From: Plasmodiophora brassicae | Lineage: Eukaryota > Endomyxa: Phytomyxea > Phytomyxea > Plasmodiophorida | DNA length: 64,000 nucleotides | Reading direction: 5' to 3' | Assembly: GCA_036867785.1 (NCBI GenBank) | Contig: CP145423.1 | Coordinates: 682,001-746,000, forward strand | Shown: piece by piece, positions 40,708 through 51,189 of the stretch | How positions within the stretch are numbered: position 1 is the first letter of the stretch | How the letters are laid out: each line of letters starts with the position of its first letter | Translations under genes and position numbers: made by a program | Notes under the pieces: model-generated | What the model saw: the letters and a program-made list of their open reading frames with translations, nothing else | Told to the model about the DNA's origin: nothing | Database searches by the model: none

Positions 40708-41386
40708 GAATCAACCATCGTATACGCTTCCTACGTTGCGTCGGGACCTAATCACGGACGACGCCACCGTATCGGTTCATGGTGAACGTTACGAAGATGA
40801 TCTAGATCATGGTCTTCTATAGCTGAGGACCGGGTACTCAAAACGTTGGGACTCGCTTCACTGATTTTCATGGACGTCATGGGATCAGTTAACCTGGTTG
40901 TCATGGACGTCATGCAACTATGGTTTATGGCACTCCTATGAGAGGCCAATACGTTCCTCGATGGGTCATGACGGTGACTTCATCGATACCTTACGATCAC
41001 GAGGCAGTCGGCAGCGTCTGTTAGGTTCCTCTTCACCGCAGTTGACTCTGGTCAGGGCGTACTGGCTATCGAGACTCTGTTGCGCTGGGGGTCCACCTAT
41101 GTGGGTCGGCCGCTGAGCTAGGTGAATGATACTTTTCAGATGTATATGGACCGGGCTCCACCTATGTGGGTCGAGCGCACCATCGCTGATGTCTTCGTTG
41201 CACCGATGGTGTTTGGCGGCAAGGGTGTCCGTAAATGGATTTTCCACCGATTTTCCCCATGGGGTTACAACGTGGTTTTTAGTGAGTATTGGGTGATTCC
41301 GAGTCTCACACTACCTTCTGTCAACTTCACCATCTACGTACTACGTGCTCACGATGATTCCGGTCACGAGTTTGGAGAAAGGCAGT
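40708..41386 (+). other. A-family long 3' untranslated region
   Basis: About 680 bp without a convincing frame. It is shared with A'' (3005-3821) and A5 (46915-47207). It contains CCACCTATGTGGGTCG twice, 66 bp apart, and ends in the GGAGAAAGGCAG purine tract. Confidence 0.7.
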
Positions 41387-41454
41387 GTAGAGCGGAGCTC
41401 TATTTATAGCGTCTCGTTCCCTACATCAACGTGCTGCCACCTGACGGTCCTGGA
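41387..41454 (+). repeat. A1 3' LTR, first part
   Basis: 68 bp matching the start of the 5' LTR; cut by the C3 LTR at 41455. Confidence 0.9.
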
Positions 41455-41638
41455 TGTCGAACAACGTATCCACTACGACCAGCAGCACATGCCTGCAGCA
41501 CGTGAACGCCGTCACGCACTCCGCGACTCCGTGCCCGCCGGCGTTGGCAACCGTTACACCGTCGGCGACTACGTCGCCACTGTAACGTCCGCCGCACACG
41601 CCGTACGTAATACATCCACTCCATTATTGTCTTTCTCA
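41455..41638 (+). repeat. C3 5' LTR
   Basis: 184 bp, TGTCGAACAA to TTTCTCA, followed by the tRNA-Asn-type site GATTAACAGTCGTA (41639-41652). Confidence 0.9.
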
Positions 41639-41681
41639 GATTAACAGTCGTATAGGCGCAGGCGCTGAGCCTCTACTCGCC

Positions 41682-43432
41682 ATGGCCGAGCGCCAGGCGA
41701 CGCCTAACACGGATGACGACCCGCTGCGTCATCTGTCGCTCGAAGAGATCGACACCCGAATTGCCGAAGCGGAGGCAACGATCGCCAGGCAGGAGATGAT
41801 CGACCGTCTCCGTGTCCTGCAGCAGCAGCTGGCGCGTCCGACCAGCTGTCCATCGACCCCGGCCATGCCGATCATCGCTGAGGCGCACAGCCGAAGCGAC
41901 GCAGGCCGACTGCCCATGCCCAAGTTCGACGGTACTCCCGACTCGTTCACGTCCTGGGTTCAGACAGCTGCACTCTGGTTTCGCAATCGTGGGTACGCGG
42001 ACGTCATCGGGATCAACGAAGATGGCTCGCCGAATGCGACAACCGGTACGGCACACGACCCAGCTCTCGAGGCAGCCGCGCGCGAGATTCTACTCGTCCA
42101 CATGCTGGACCACAAGATCGCGTCCGCGTTGTCTTTGTTTCAGGCAGGCTCGGCTGCCAAGTGCTGGCGCGTGCTGTTCCAGGCGTACAGCCCGTCGTCG
42201 CTGGCATCGGTCGTGCGCGCCGTCCGCGACCTCGTCACGGTCCAGCACATGCCCGGCGAGTCGGTCGCCACGTACGCCGCCCGAGTTCAAGCAGCGGTTC
42301 ATCGCGTCCGGTCGACGGTACCGACCGAGATGCTGTCCCTCACCGACGCATTGGTCGCCGTCCTCATCTTGGCCAACGCATCATCCGATCTCGACGCCGT
42401 CGTCGCTGGCCTGCACAATCGTGCTCTGGACACGCTGCCCAGTGTCTCCGAGGTCGTCGGGTCGTTGACAAGCGAGGAGATCAGGGTCCGGTGCCCATGC
42501 GAAGCCTGCCTCCTCGTCAAAGGTAAGCGTTCCTCATTTCCTCCGAGTAAGTCGCGGGCACTTCGTGTCGGCGATCTCGTGCACAGCGACTTATCCGGAC
42601 GGTGGCCTGTCGTCGGTGTCGGCGGCTTTGAGTACTACCAGACCATGCTGGACGATTCCTCTCGGTACCTGTCCGTCTATCTGCTACGTCGCAAATCGGA
42701 GGCGCTCGACGTCATCAAGCACTATGACGCGCGTCTTCGCAACCAGGAAGGACGTGGTATCCGGACGTTCCAGACTGACGGTGGCGGCGAGTACAACTCC
42801 AAGGCGTGCGTCCTGTTCTACAACGAGTCCGGCATCCTGCACCGCAAATATGTCCCGTACACGCCCGAGCAGAACGGCCGCGCTGAAAGCGTCAACTACA
42901 CGCTCTGCGGTATCGAAAGCTCAATCCGGTGCCACTCTCGCATGCCTGACTCCACGTGGCCCTGGTCGCTGTCCTACTCTGCGATACTGTACAACATCCA
43001 CCCGAGATCAGTCCTTCCCGGGCGTCGCACATCGTTCGAGGCTGCTCGTCGCGCCCTACCTAACATCTCGGCCCTTCGTGTCTACGGTTGCGATGCCTAT
43101 GCCATGCGACCACATCCAGCCACGAAGAAGCCGAGCAAGTTGGAGCCTCGTCGTGTTCGCGCTGTGTTCATCGGTTTCACGCCCGGCATGAAGGCTTGGC
43201 GGTTCTACGACGTGGACCGGGAAGACACGTTCGAGAGCACGACTGCCGAGTTCCTGGAGACCTCGTTCACATTCGGCTTTGGAAGATCCAGCCCTGCTAG
43301 TTCATCATCAGCGCCACCGTCCAGTCCCGAGTTGAGCTCTGCGCCGAACGTTGACACGATCGTCCCGACGCCCGTCTCTTCCGACGCCGTCATGGCACCT
43401 CTACCATCGACGTCAGCATCCCCTCTCGCAGC
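41682..43432 (+). pseudogene. C3 gag and integrase parts
   Basis: Starts MAERQATPNTDDDP as C1. Gag (~1-265), then integrase sequence CPCEACLLVKGKRSSFPPSK, VHSDLSGRWP, FQTDGGGEYNS, PEQNGRAESVN and the Pro/Ser-rich linker up to the B0 junction. Parts between gag and the integrase finger that C1 has are not represented here. Confidence 0.85.
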
Positions 43433-43628
43433 TGTCAAGGACCATGTCGTACCACCGGCACACGGTGACGCCGTGACTGTGCGCGACTGCGTAACGTCCA
43501 CGGCAGAGGCTCCGCCACTGACGCCGTTGTCGGTAACGGCTTGGCAAGCCCCTGTTACACAGCGTTACGTCGCCACCGTCTCGCGTCGATGTCGGTCGGA
43601 ATAAATCACTTCGTTATCGTCTTCCTCA
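43433..43628 (+). repeat. B0 5' LTR
   Basis: 196 bp, TGTCAAGGACC to CTTCCTCA, followed by GATTAACAGTC. Confidence 0.9.
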
Positions 43629-44174
43629 GATTAACAGTCCTACGCGCTCTACGCGCTTCGAGGCGGCGAGCCCGCCGGCGCCCCGCGCGCCGGTGCCATC
43701 CAGTGCCAGTCCTCGTACACGATCGTCGGACCGGGACGCGGGAAGCCTATCTCGTCCAGGAACGTTCGGATCCAGGCAAGCTGCCGGGTAGCGGCGCACA
43801 ACGATTTAATCTCGGCATGCGTTGATGATAAACTGACCTTAACGGCGCCTAGGTCCTGGCGTCGTGACTGCCAATGAACGGGGCCGCTGGCCATCAGAAT
43901 GACATGGCCGGAGCGGGACCGGCGTGTATCCGGATCGGAGGCCCAGTCAGCATCGGCGTATGCGAGCAAGAGATCCTGCGGTTGACGCTCGTAACGAATG
44001 CCGCGCGTCGTCGTACCCGTGAGGTACTTCAGAACACGTTGGCCCGCGCGCCAGTGAGAGATGCCGGGGTTTGACGAGAACTGGGCCAGCACGTTCGTTA
44101 TGTACGCGATGTCAGGACGGCAGCGATGGGCGAGCCATGTCAGACATCCGATGAGCTTCAGGTATGGTTTGTTC

Positions 44175-44370
44175 TAATGAAGACGATAACGAAGTGATTT
44201 ATTCCGACCGACATCGGCGCGAGACGGCGGCGACGTAACGCTGTGTAACAGGGGCTTGCCAAGCCGATACCGACAACGGCGTCAGTGGCGGAGCCTCTGC
44301 CGTGGACGTTACGCAGTCGCGCACAGTCACGGCGTCACCGTGTGCCGGTGGTACGACATGATCCTCGACA
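44175..44370 (-). repeat. TRIM B1 3' LTR
   Basis: 196 bp, TGTCGAGGATC to CTTCATTA on the minus strand. Confidence 0.9.
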
Positions 44371-44929
44371 CGCCCCCTCCAACGGCACGCGGTTGCATGC
44401 GGAAGACGGTCGAACGGATGTGTCCCGGCTGGACCTTTGACTCTGGATCATGAACAACACGACCTTGCTCGTGCTCGTATGTCTTGGCTTGTTGACGCGA
44501 CACGAGACGGATCGTGGCGTAGCTAGAGCTGACATGTATGGCGCGATATGCTGGGGCGGAGTCGTCAATGACGACACAGAGAGGAGGACCTGGCTCGGGA
44601 CGACACCGACGCCGAAGGCGCCGGCGGACAACGTTATATCGAGAAGAGGTTGAGGCAAGCGATTGAGGCCCGTACGACCGGCGTACGCCTGGCGCTTACG
44701 TTCCGGTACTGGTTCTGGATTCCCGTAATGACGGCCTGCCTTGCTTGCGCGATCTGCCTCGGCTCTCTGGCGCGTGGCGCGACTGGAGTGGGCGTTCGTG
44801 GCGCGTTGTGCAGAAGCAGGGTCAGGGCAGAGACGCGGTGACGCGGGACTGGCACTGGATGGCACCGGCGCGCGGGGCGCCGGCGGGCTCGCCGCCTCGA
44901 AGCGCGTAGAACGCGTACGACTGTTAATC

Positions 44930-45125
44930 TAATGAAGACGATAACGAAGTGATTTATTCCGACCGACATCGGCGCGAGACGGCGGCGACGTAACGCTGTG
45001 TAACAGGGGCTTGCCAAGCCGTTACCGACAACGGCGTCAGTGGCGGAGCCTCTGCCGAGGACGTTACGCAGTCGCGCACAGTCACGGCGTCACCGTGTGC
45101 CGGTGGTACGACATGATCCTCGACA
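44930..45125 (-). repeat. TRIM B1 5' LTR
   Basis: 196 bp, two differences from the 3' LTR. Confidence 0.9.
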
Positions 45126-45176
45126 TGTTCGCCATTTCGTCCCGTTCGATGTCCGATTGGGGACTCATCGACTTGG

Positions 45177-46481
45177 TCAGATGAACGCCGGGTTGGTGCG
45201 GCGTGTCGACCGGATGACAATTGGACATGTTGAAGTCGTCGAGTACCTTCTCAATGTACTCAGCTTGATCGAGTGTGATGGCGCCTGTGTCAGGGTCGCG
45301 TCGGATCCGCATGCCGAGTAATGTCGATGGTTCACCTTGATCGGTGATCTCGGCCATGGCAGAGAGCTGGACGAGAAGCGATTCTGCGAACACGACGTCG
45401 TTGTACGCCAGCAGGCCGTCGTCGGTGTGCACAGACATGACCTTGAACTTGCCATCGCGGTTGTACCTGAAGACGCACGGGTCCGTGATGATCGTTTCGA
45501 AACCGAGCGAGAGCAGCATATCGCGGAGCGTTTGTACCAACGTTCGGCGCCTTGTTTTGTACCATAAAGAGCCTTCTTGAGTTGACGAACTCGATACGGG
45601 ACATGGTGGTCAGTAAAGCCGTCCGGCTGGCGGATGTAGACATCGTGGAGCATGTCGGCGTTCAGATATGCGGCTACCCAGTCGACCTGTCGAAGATGCA
45701 GGTTGTGCTGAGCTGCGAGCGCTAGAATCACGAGGAACGCGGTGGCACGGGCGGTCGGCGCGAAGGTGTCGTCGAAGTCGATGCCGGGGCGCTGTCTGAA
45801 CCCTTGAGCGCAGAGACGAGCGCTGAACTTACGGATGCCACCGTCGCCACTGAGCGAAGACTTGACCCGGAACACCCACTTGGCGCCAACAGCGATCTTA
45901 CCTTTCGGCAGGTCGATGAGCGGGCCGAACGTGTCCTTGGAGTCCAGCGTTGCCATCTGGGTGAGGGCAGCGTCCCACCAGTGGCCGGCGAACGACGATG
46001 AAAGGGCCTCGGCCATCGTATTACGAACAGGAACATCGATCGCTTTCAGACTCGAGAGATCGGGTCGTGGTAGAGCTGCTGGGTCGATTGGCGCCTGTAT
46101 CTTAACGCGGCAGGCGGAGACAATGCCACCACCACCGGCCGGTCGATGGGAGCGGATGGCCTCGGGGATGAGCCGGCGTTCTTCGACCTGTTGCCAGTGG
46201 TGAATCTGGCGGCGTGATGGGCGTGGCGGACGTTGAATTGGGGCTGTCAGCACTGGGTGCTGGAACCAGGCGTCCACCGTTGACGCCCACCGGGTGGAGG
46301 ACCGGTTTGCCTTCGCGGGACCCTTCCACCATTCGCCCGGTGGTTGACGATGACGTGTAGATCGACGAGGATGCGGCATGTCCAGAACATCGTCGTCGGC
46401 GACGACATCAGCCGCAATATCCATGTCAGCAGGAGAATCAGCACCATCGTTGGCGGACGGCTGAGCGGCGTCAATATCCAT
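45177..46481 (-). pseudogene. C4 linker and reverse transcriptase part
   Basis: Open frame starting MDIDAAQPSANDGADSP, through RQPPGEWWKGPAKANRSSTR, KWVFRVKSSLSGDGGIRK, FAPTARATAFLVI and QVDWVAAYLNADMLHDVY. Fossil copy of the same enzyme as in C1. Confidence 0.8.
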
Positions 46482-46700
46482 GTCAGCAGGAGAATCAGCA
46501 CCAGCGTCGTTGCCGGCCTCCTGATGGTCCTTAACGTCGGCATCAACGATGCTGGATGCACGGTTGCCGTCGTGGTTATCAGCGTCGACAGCAGCGTCGT
46601 TATTAGAATGACCGACGTGGCCGGCGAGATCAGGCAGGGGAGCATGATGGGTATGCGCAGATGGTTGAAGACGATCAGATGACGGAGACTACACGACATT

Positions 46701-47207
46701 TGTAGTCCCGTGTCTGCAGACTCTTGACGGCACGTAATGACATAGAAACAGAATGACGTTTATCGATCGCATCGTCACGACGACGTCAGCCTCGCCACGT
46801 CATCGTGCTAAATCGGGGCACGCAGTTTGTCTAAATATAGTCCAGGACCGTCAGGTCAGGTGGCAGCACGTTGATGTAGGGAACGAGACGCTATAAATAG
46901 AGCCCCGCTCTACACTGCCTTTCTCCAAACTCGTGACCGGAATCATCGGTGAGCACGTAGTACGTAGATGGTGAAGTTGACAGAAGGTAGTGTGAGACTC
47001 GGAATCACCCAATACTCACTAAAAACCACCTTGTAACCCCATGGGAAAAATCGGTGGAAAATCCATTTACGGACACCCTTGCCACCAAACACCATCGGTG
47101 CAACGAAGACATAAGCGATGGTGCGCTCGACCCACATAGGTGGAGCCCGGTCCATATACATCTGGAAAGTATCATTCACCTAACTCAGCGGCCGACCCAC
47201 ATAGGTG
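46701..47207 (-). mobile_element. Gypsy-A fragment A5 (3' untranslated region and 3' LTR)
   Basis: Minus-strand fossil: LTR 46701-46914 (214 bp, subtype A1, TATA-like ATTTATAG near its start), purine tract, and ~290 bp of the A-family 3' untranslated region. Cut at 47207 by a TRIM LTR. No coding sequence. Confidence 0.85.
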
Positions 47208-47964
47208 TGTCGAGGATCATGTCGTACCACCGGCACACGGTGACACCGTGACAGTGCGCGACTGCGTAACGTCCTCGGCAGAGGCTCCGCCACTGACGCC
47301 GTTGTCGGTAACGGCTTGGCAAGCCCCTGTTACACAGCGTTACATCGCCACCGTCTCGCGCCGATGTCGGTCGGAATAAATCACTTCGTTATCGTCTTCA
47401 TCAGATTAACAGTCGTAAGCGTTCTGCGCGCTTCGAGGCGGTGAGCCCACCGGCGCCCCGCGCGCCGGTGCCATCCAGTGCCAGTCCCGCGTCACTGCGT
47501 CTCTGCCCTGACCCTGCTTCTGCACAACGCGCCACGAACGCCCGCTCGAGTCCGCGCCACGCGCAAGAGAGTCCAGGCAGATCGCGCCAGCAAGGCAGGC
47601 CGTCATTAAGGGGAAATCCAGAACCAGTACCGGGACGTAAGCGCCAGGCGTACGCCGGTCGTACGGGCCTCAATCGCTCGCCTCAATCGCTTCGCAAGAT
47701 AGCGTTGTCCGTCGGCGCAATCCGCGTCGACGTCGTTATAAGCCAGATCCAACACCCTGCGTGTCATCGTCGACCCCGCCTCAGCAAATTGCGCCATTCA
47801 TGTCACCTCTAGCTACGCCACGATCCGTCTCGTGCCGCGTCAACGAGCCAAGGCATACGAGCACGTGCAAGGCCGTGTTGTTCATGATCCAGAGTCAAAG
47901 GTCCAGCCGGGACACATCCGTTCGACCGTCTTCCGCATGCAACCGCGTGCCGTTGGAGGGGGCG
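47208..47964 (+). mobile_element. TRIM 5' LTR and interior inside B0
   Basis: LTR 47208-47403 (TGTCGAGGATC to CTTCATCA), primer site GATTAACAGTCGTAAGCG, then 561 bp of TRIM interior without genes leading to the B0 3' LTR. The LTR type differs from that 3' LTR, so this is a hybrid of two TRIMs. Confidence 0.75.
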
Positions 47965-48160
47965 TGTCAAGGACCATGTCGTACCACCGGCACACGGTGA
48001 CGCCGTGACTGTGCGCGACTGCGTAACGTCCACGGCAGAGGCTCCGCCACTGACGCCGTTGTCGGTAACGGCTTGGCAAGCCCCTGTTACACAGCGTTAC
48101 GTCGCCACCGTCTCGCGTCGATGTCGGTCGGAATAAATCACTTCGTTATCGTCTTCCTCA
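47965..48160 (+). repeat. B0 3' LTR
   Basis: 196 bp, identical to 43433-43628 by eye, preceded by GGAGGGGGCG. Confidence 0.9.
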
Positions 48161-50350
48161 GCAGCATCCCCTCCCGAGCCTCCGTCACCTGCCGCTGCGT
48201 CATCGCCTTCCGAGGTCGTCCGACCGTCGCGCTCACCGTCTCCTGATGAGGTATCCACCGACGAAGATGATGATGACGCTGAAGATGATCCCGACTACGA
48301 AGGTTCGGCGTCCAGCAACGACTCTCCCAACGAAGCTGCCGATCCCGACGTCCACGACAATTCCGATGCTGCTGATATCGTCGACCACAATGTCATCGAC
48401 GTGCCACGCCCTCGCCGATCGAATCGTCGTCGTCAACCGCCTGGTGAATGGTGGAAGGCGCCGGAGGCGGCCAATCGTTCGTCGACACGGTGGTCCTCGA
48501 CGGTCGACGCCTGGTTCCAGAATCCGACCCTAACGTCCCCGACACAGCGCCCTCCTCGTCGCTCCCGCCGACTGATCCGGCATTGGCAGCAGGTTGAGGA
48601 GCGCCGTCTGATCGATCAGGCCATCAGGTCCAACCGTCCGACATGTCGCGGCGCCGCTGCCAAGGCATGTCGAGCCAAGGTATCCGCCCCGATCGACCCA
48701 GCCCGTCTACCACGACCCGACCTGTCGAAGCTGAAAGCGACCGACATTCCCGTACCCAACTCAATGGCCGATGCCCTCTCATCACCTTTCGCTGGCCACT
48801 GGTGGGACGCCGCCGTCACCCAGATGGCAACACTGGACGCCAAGGACACGTTCGGCCCGCTAATCGACCTGCCGAAAAGTAAGATCGCTGTTGGCGCCAA
48901 GTGGGTGTTCCGAGTGAAGTCCTCGCTCAGTGGCAACGGTGGCATCCGCAAGTTCACCGCCCGACTCTGTGCTCAGGGCTTCCGACAACGCCCCGGCATC
49001 GACTTCGACGATACGTTCGCGCCGACCGCCCGTGCCACTGCGTTCCTCGTTATCCTAGCGCTCGCGGCGCAGCACGGCCTGCATCTTCGCCAGGTCGACT
49101 GGGTGGCCGCATACCTGAACGCCGACATGCTCCATGATGTTTACATTCGTCAGCCGGATGGCTTCACCGATCATCACGTCCCGTACCGAGTTCGTCAACT
49201 GCAAAAGGCCCTTTATGGAACGAAACAAGGCGCCGAACGTTGGTACAAGACGCTTCGGGAGATGCTGTTATCACTCGGATTCGAATCGATCATCGCGGAC
49301 CCCTGCGTCTTCCGGTACGATCGCGATGGAAAGTTCATGATCATGTCGGTGCACACCGACGACGGTCTGCTGGCGTACAATGACGTCCCGTTCGCGGAAT
49401 CCGTTCTCGAGAAGCTCTCCACGATGGCCGAGATCACCGATCAAGGTGAACCGTCGACCCTGCTTGGCATGCGCATCCGACGCGAACCTGGCACCGGCGC
49501 CATCACCCTTGACCAAGCCGAGTACATCGAGAAGGTGTTGAGCGACTTCAACATGTCGCATTGTCATCCGGTCGACACGCCGCATCAGCCTGGCGTTCAC
49601 CTATCAACGACAATGAGTCCACAAAGCGACCTCGACCGCGACGAAATGGCGACCAAGCCGTACCTCAAACTTATTGGCTGCCTGACATGGCTCGCCCATC
49701 GATGCCGTCCCGACATCGCGTACATAACGAATGTACTGGCCCAATTCTCCTCGAATCCCGGCATCCAGCATTGGCGTGCGGGGCAACGCGTTCTTAAGTA
49801 CCTCGCCGGCACCATGACGCACGGCATCCGATACGAACGCCAGCCCGAAGATCGTCTGATCGCATACGCCGACGCTGATTGGGCATCCGGCCCTGACACG
49901 CGACGGTCGCGCTCCGGCCACATCATCCTGCTGGCTGGCGGCCCCGTGCACTGGCAGTCACGTCGCCAAGACCTGGGCGCAGTCAAAGTTAGCTTATCGT
50001 CCACACATGCAGAGATCAAGTCGCTGTGTGCTGTTACCCGCCAACTGGCCTGGATCCGGTCATTCCTGACCGAAATCGGCTTCGCACGCTCCAGTCCGAC
50101 GATCGTATACGAGGACAATCAAGGCGCGAAGGCCTGGTCTGGCTATCGTCGGATGGATGATCGCACGAAGGACATCGAGGTGCAGTTTCACTACACCCGG
50201 GAGGCCGTCGAGGCCAGTTTGATCGTGGTCCACAAGTGCCCGTCCGCCGAGATGGCTGCAGACTACCTCACGAAGCCCGCTCTCAGCACCTCGTATCATG
50301 CGAACCTGCTCCTGGCCGGCATCATCGACACAAGTCCCAGGCCGTGTGCT
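48161..50350 (+). pseudogene. C3 linker, reverse transcriptase and RNase H
   Basis: Acidic Ser/Pro/Asp linker, PRPRRSNRRRQPPGEWWKA, reverse transcriptase (KWVFRVKSSL, DWVAAYLNADM, SVHTDDGLLAY), then Copia RNase H with YADADWASGPDTRRSRSG, HWQSRRQDLGAVKVSLSS and VYEDNQGAKAW. The last 15 residues before the 3' LTR follow SYHANLLLAG. This supplies the C-terminal part absent in C1. Confidence 0.9.
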
Positions 50351-50363
50351 GCTGGAGGGGGCG

Positions 50364-50542
50364 TGTCGAACAACGTATCCACTACGACCAGCAGCACATG
50401 CCTGCAGCACGTGAACGCCGTCACGCACTCCGCGACTCCGTGCCCGCCGGCGTTGGCAACCGTTACACCGTCGGCGACTACGTCGCCACTGTAACGTCCG
50501 CCGCACACGCCGTACGTAATACATCCACTCCATTATTGTCTT
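50364..50542 (+). repeat. C3 3' LTR (incomplete)
   Basis: Starts TGTCGAACAA after the purine tract GGAGGGGGCG; matches the 5' LTR up to its last few bases. Confidence 0.85.
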
Positions 50543-50673
50543 ACAAACTGCGTGCCCCGATTTAGCACGATGACGTGGCGAGGCTGACGTCGTCGTGACG
50601 ATGCGATCGATAAACGTCATTCTGTTTTCCGTGTCATCGTTTGACGTCAAGAGTCTGCAGACACTGGACTACA
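50543..50673 (+). repeat. A1 3' LTR, second part
   Basis: 131 bp matching the end of the 5' LTR (ACAAACTGCG to GGACTACA), followed by ACCG. It pairs with 41387-41454 across the C3 nest; the right-hand junction with C3 is not clean. Confidence 0.9.
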
Positions 50674-50990
50674 ACCGTCGCCGGCGGGTCGGGTCCCAGC
50701 TTAGTTCGAAATACGTTCCAATACCTGAAGGCTAGCTTCGTGAGCTTTCTTCTCCACCATCGTGGAAGCCCGTTGCTGATGGATCGGCCGATCGCTTCTC
50801 TGATGCCTTCACGTATGTCCTCTGGAATGATGTCTCCTATTTCAACATCGTCGTACATCTGATCATCAGTTAGCGATTCGTTGTCGCTGGTTGCTTGCTG
50901 ATTCGCGATCAGATGCTCCAGAGCTGAGGCTGGATCTATTCCAAGGTCCTCAAGCAAATCGAGACCCAAGTAGATATGTTCTGCCGGCAC
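50674..50990 (-). pseudogene. G3 protease end and linker piece
   Basis: Contains LGLDLLEDLGIDPASALEHL (end of retropepsin region) and an acidic linker leading to RTKLGPDP. Bounded by A1 on the left (ACCG) and C2 on the right (GGCAC). Confidence 0.85.
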
Positions 50991-51179
50991 TAAGGAAGAC
51001 AATAGCGAAGTGACGTGTATTACGTACGGCGTTTGCGCAACGGCACGGTGGACGTTACAGTGGCGACGTAGTCGCCGACGACGTAACGGCTGCCAACGGC
51101 GGCGAGCGCGGAGTTTCGGAGTGCGTGACGGCGTGCTGCAGGCATGTGCTGCTGGTTGTACTGGACATGTTGTTTGACA
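50991..51179 (-). repeat. C2 3' LTR
   Basis: 189 bp, TGTCAAACAAC to CTTCCTTA on the minus strand, after GGAGGGGGCG. Confidence 0.92.
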
Positions 51180-51189
51180 CGCCCCCTCC

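Larger units (their letters stand above)
44175..45125 (-). mobile_element. TRIM B1 (miniature LTR element), looks whole
   Basis: 951 bp: 196-bp LTRs (44175-44370, 44930-45125) with two differences by eye, 559-bp non-coding interior, target duplication TGTTC (44170-44174, 45126-45130) in C4. Primer site 44913-44929 and purine tract as in B2 and Copia C. Interior 44371-44929 holds no gene. Confidence 0.92.
43717..46700 (-). mobile_element. Copia fragment C4 (reverse transcriptase and RNase H)
   Basis: Minus-strand Ty1/Copia fossil. Parts: linker (about 46200-46690) with a tandemly repeated ADSPADMDI block, reverse transcriptase (45177-46200; KWVFRVKSSLSG, DWVAAYLNADM, SVHTDDGLLAY) and RNase H (43717-44092; ADADWASDPDTRRSRSG). 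Split by TRIM B1. Ends at both sides without LTRs. Broken, about three or four breaks. More diverged from C1/C3 than those are from each other. Confidence 0.8.
43433..48160 (+). mobile_element. composite B0: 4.7 kb bracketed by identical TRIM LTRs
   Basis: 196-bp TRIM LTRs at 43433-43628 and 47965-48160 are identical by eye; target duplication GCAGC (43428-43432, 48161-48165). C1 shows the same site empty (single GCAGC near 23797). Inside: ~90 bp of TRIM interior, Copia fragment C4 on the minus strand with TRIM B1 in it, a Gypsy-A 3' end (A5), and a further TRIM LTR with interior (47208-47964). Either a nest within a TRIM or a composite that jumped as a unit. Confidence 0.8.
41455..50542 (+). 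mobile_element. Copia C3, split by composite B0
   Basis: Plus-strand Ty1/Copia inside the A1 3' LTR. Parts: 5' LTR 41455-41638, gag-integrase 41682-43432, B0 insertion (GCAGC), linker, reverse transcriptase and RNase H 48161-50350, 3' LTR 50364-50542 (incomplete). Body is nearly identical to C1 except a 111-bp C2-like patch (42488-42598). Broken: one large insertion plus about one or two other breaks. Confidence 0.9.
34625..50673 (+). mobile_element. Gypsy-A1, carrying TRIM B2 and the C3 nest
   Basis: Plus-strand chromodomain Ty3/Gypsy inserted into G3; target duplication ACCG (34621-34624, 50674-50677). Parts: 5' LTR 34625-34834, gag-protease 34910-36701, TRIM B2, reverse transcriptase-RNase H 37654-39058, integrase-chromodomain 38998-40707, long 3' untranslated region to 41386, 3' LTR in two halves (41387-41454, 50543-50673) around C3. 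About three LTR differences in ~199 compared bases. Broken: two insertions and about one or two smaller breaks. Confidence 0.9.

Noticed and set aside
43649-44092. A fusion of RNase H to a novel C-terminal domain
   Set aside because: The final residues are read from TRIM interior across the C4/B0 joint.
48233-48436. Hydrophobic minus-strand frame resembling a small membrane protein
   Set aside because: Antisense of the Asp-rich Copia linker; GAT/GAC repeats read backwards give Val/Ile.
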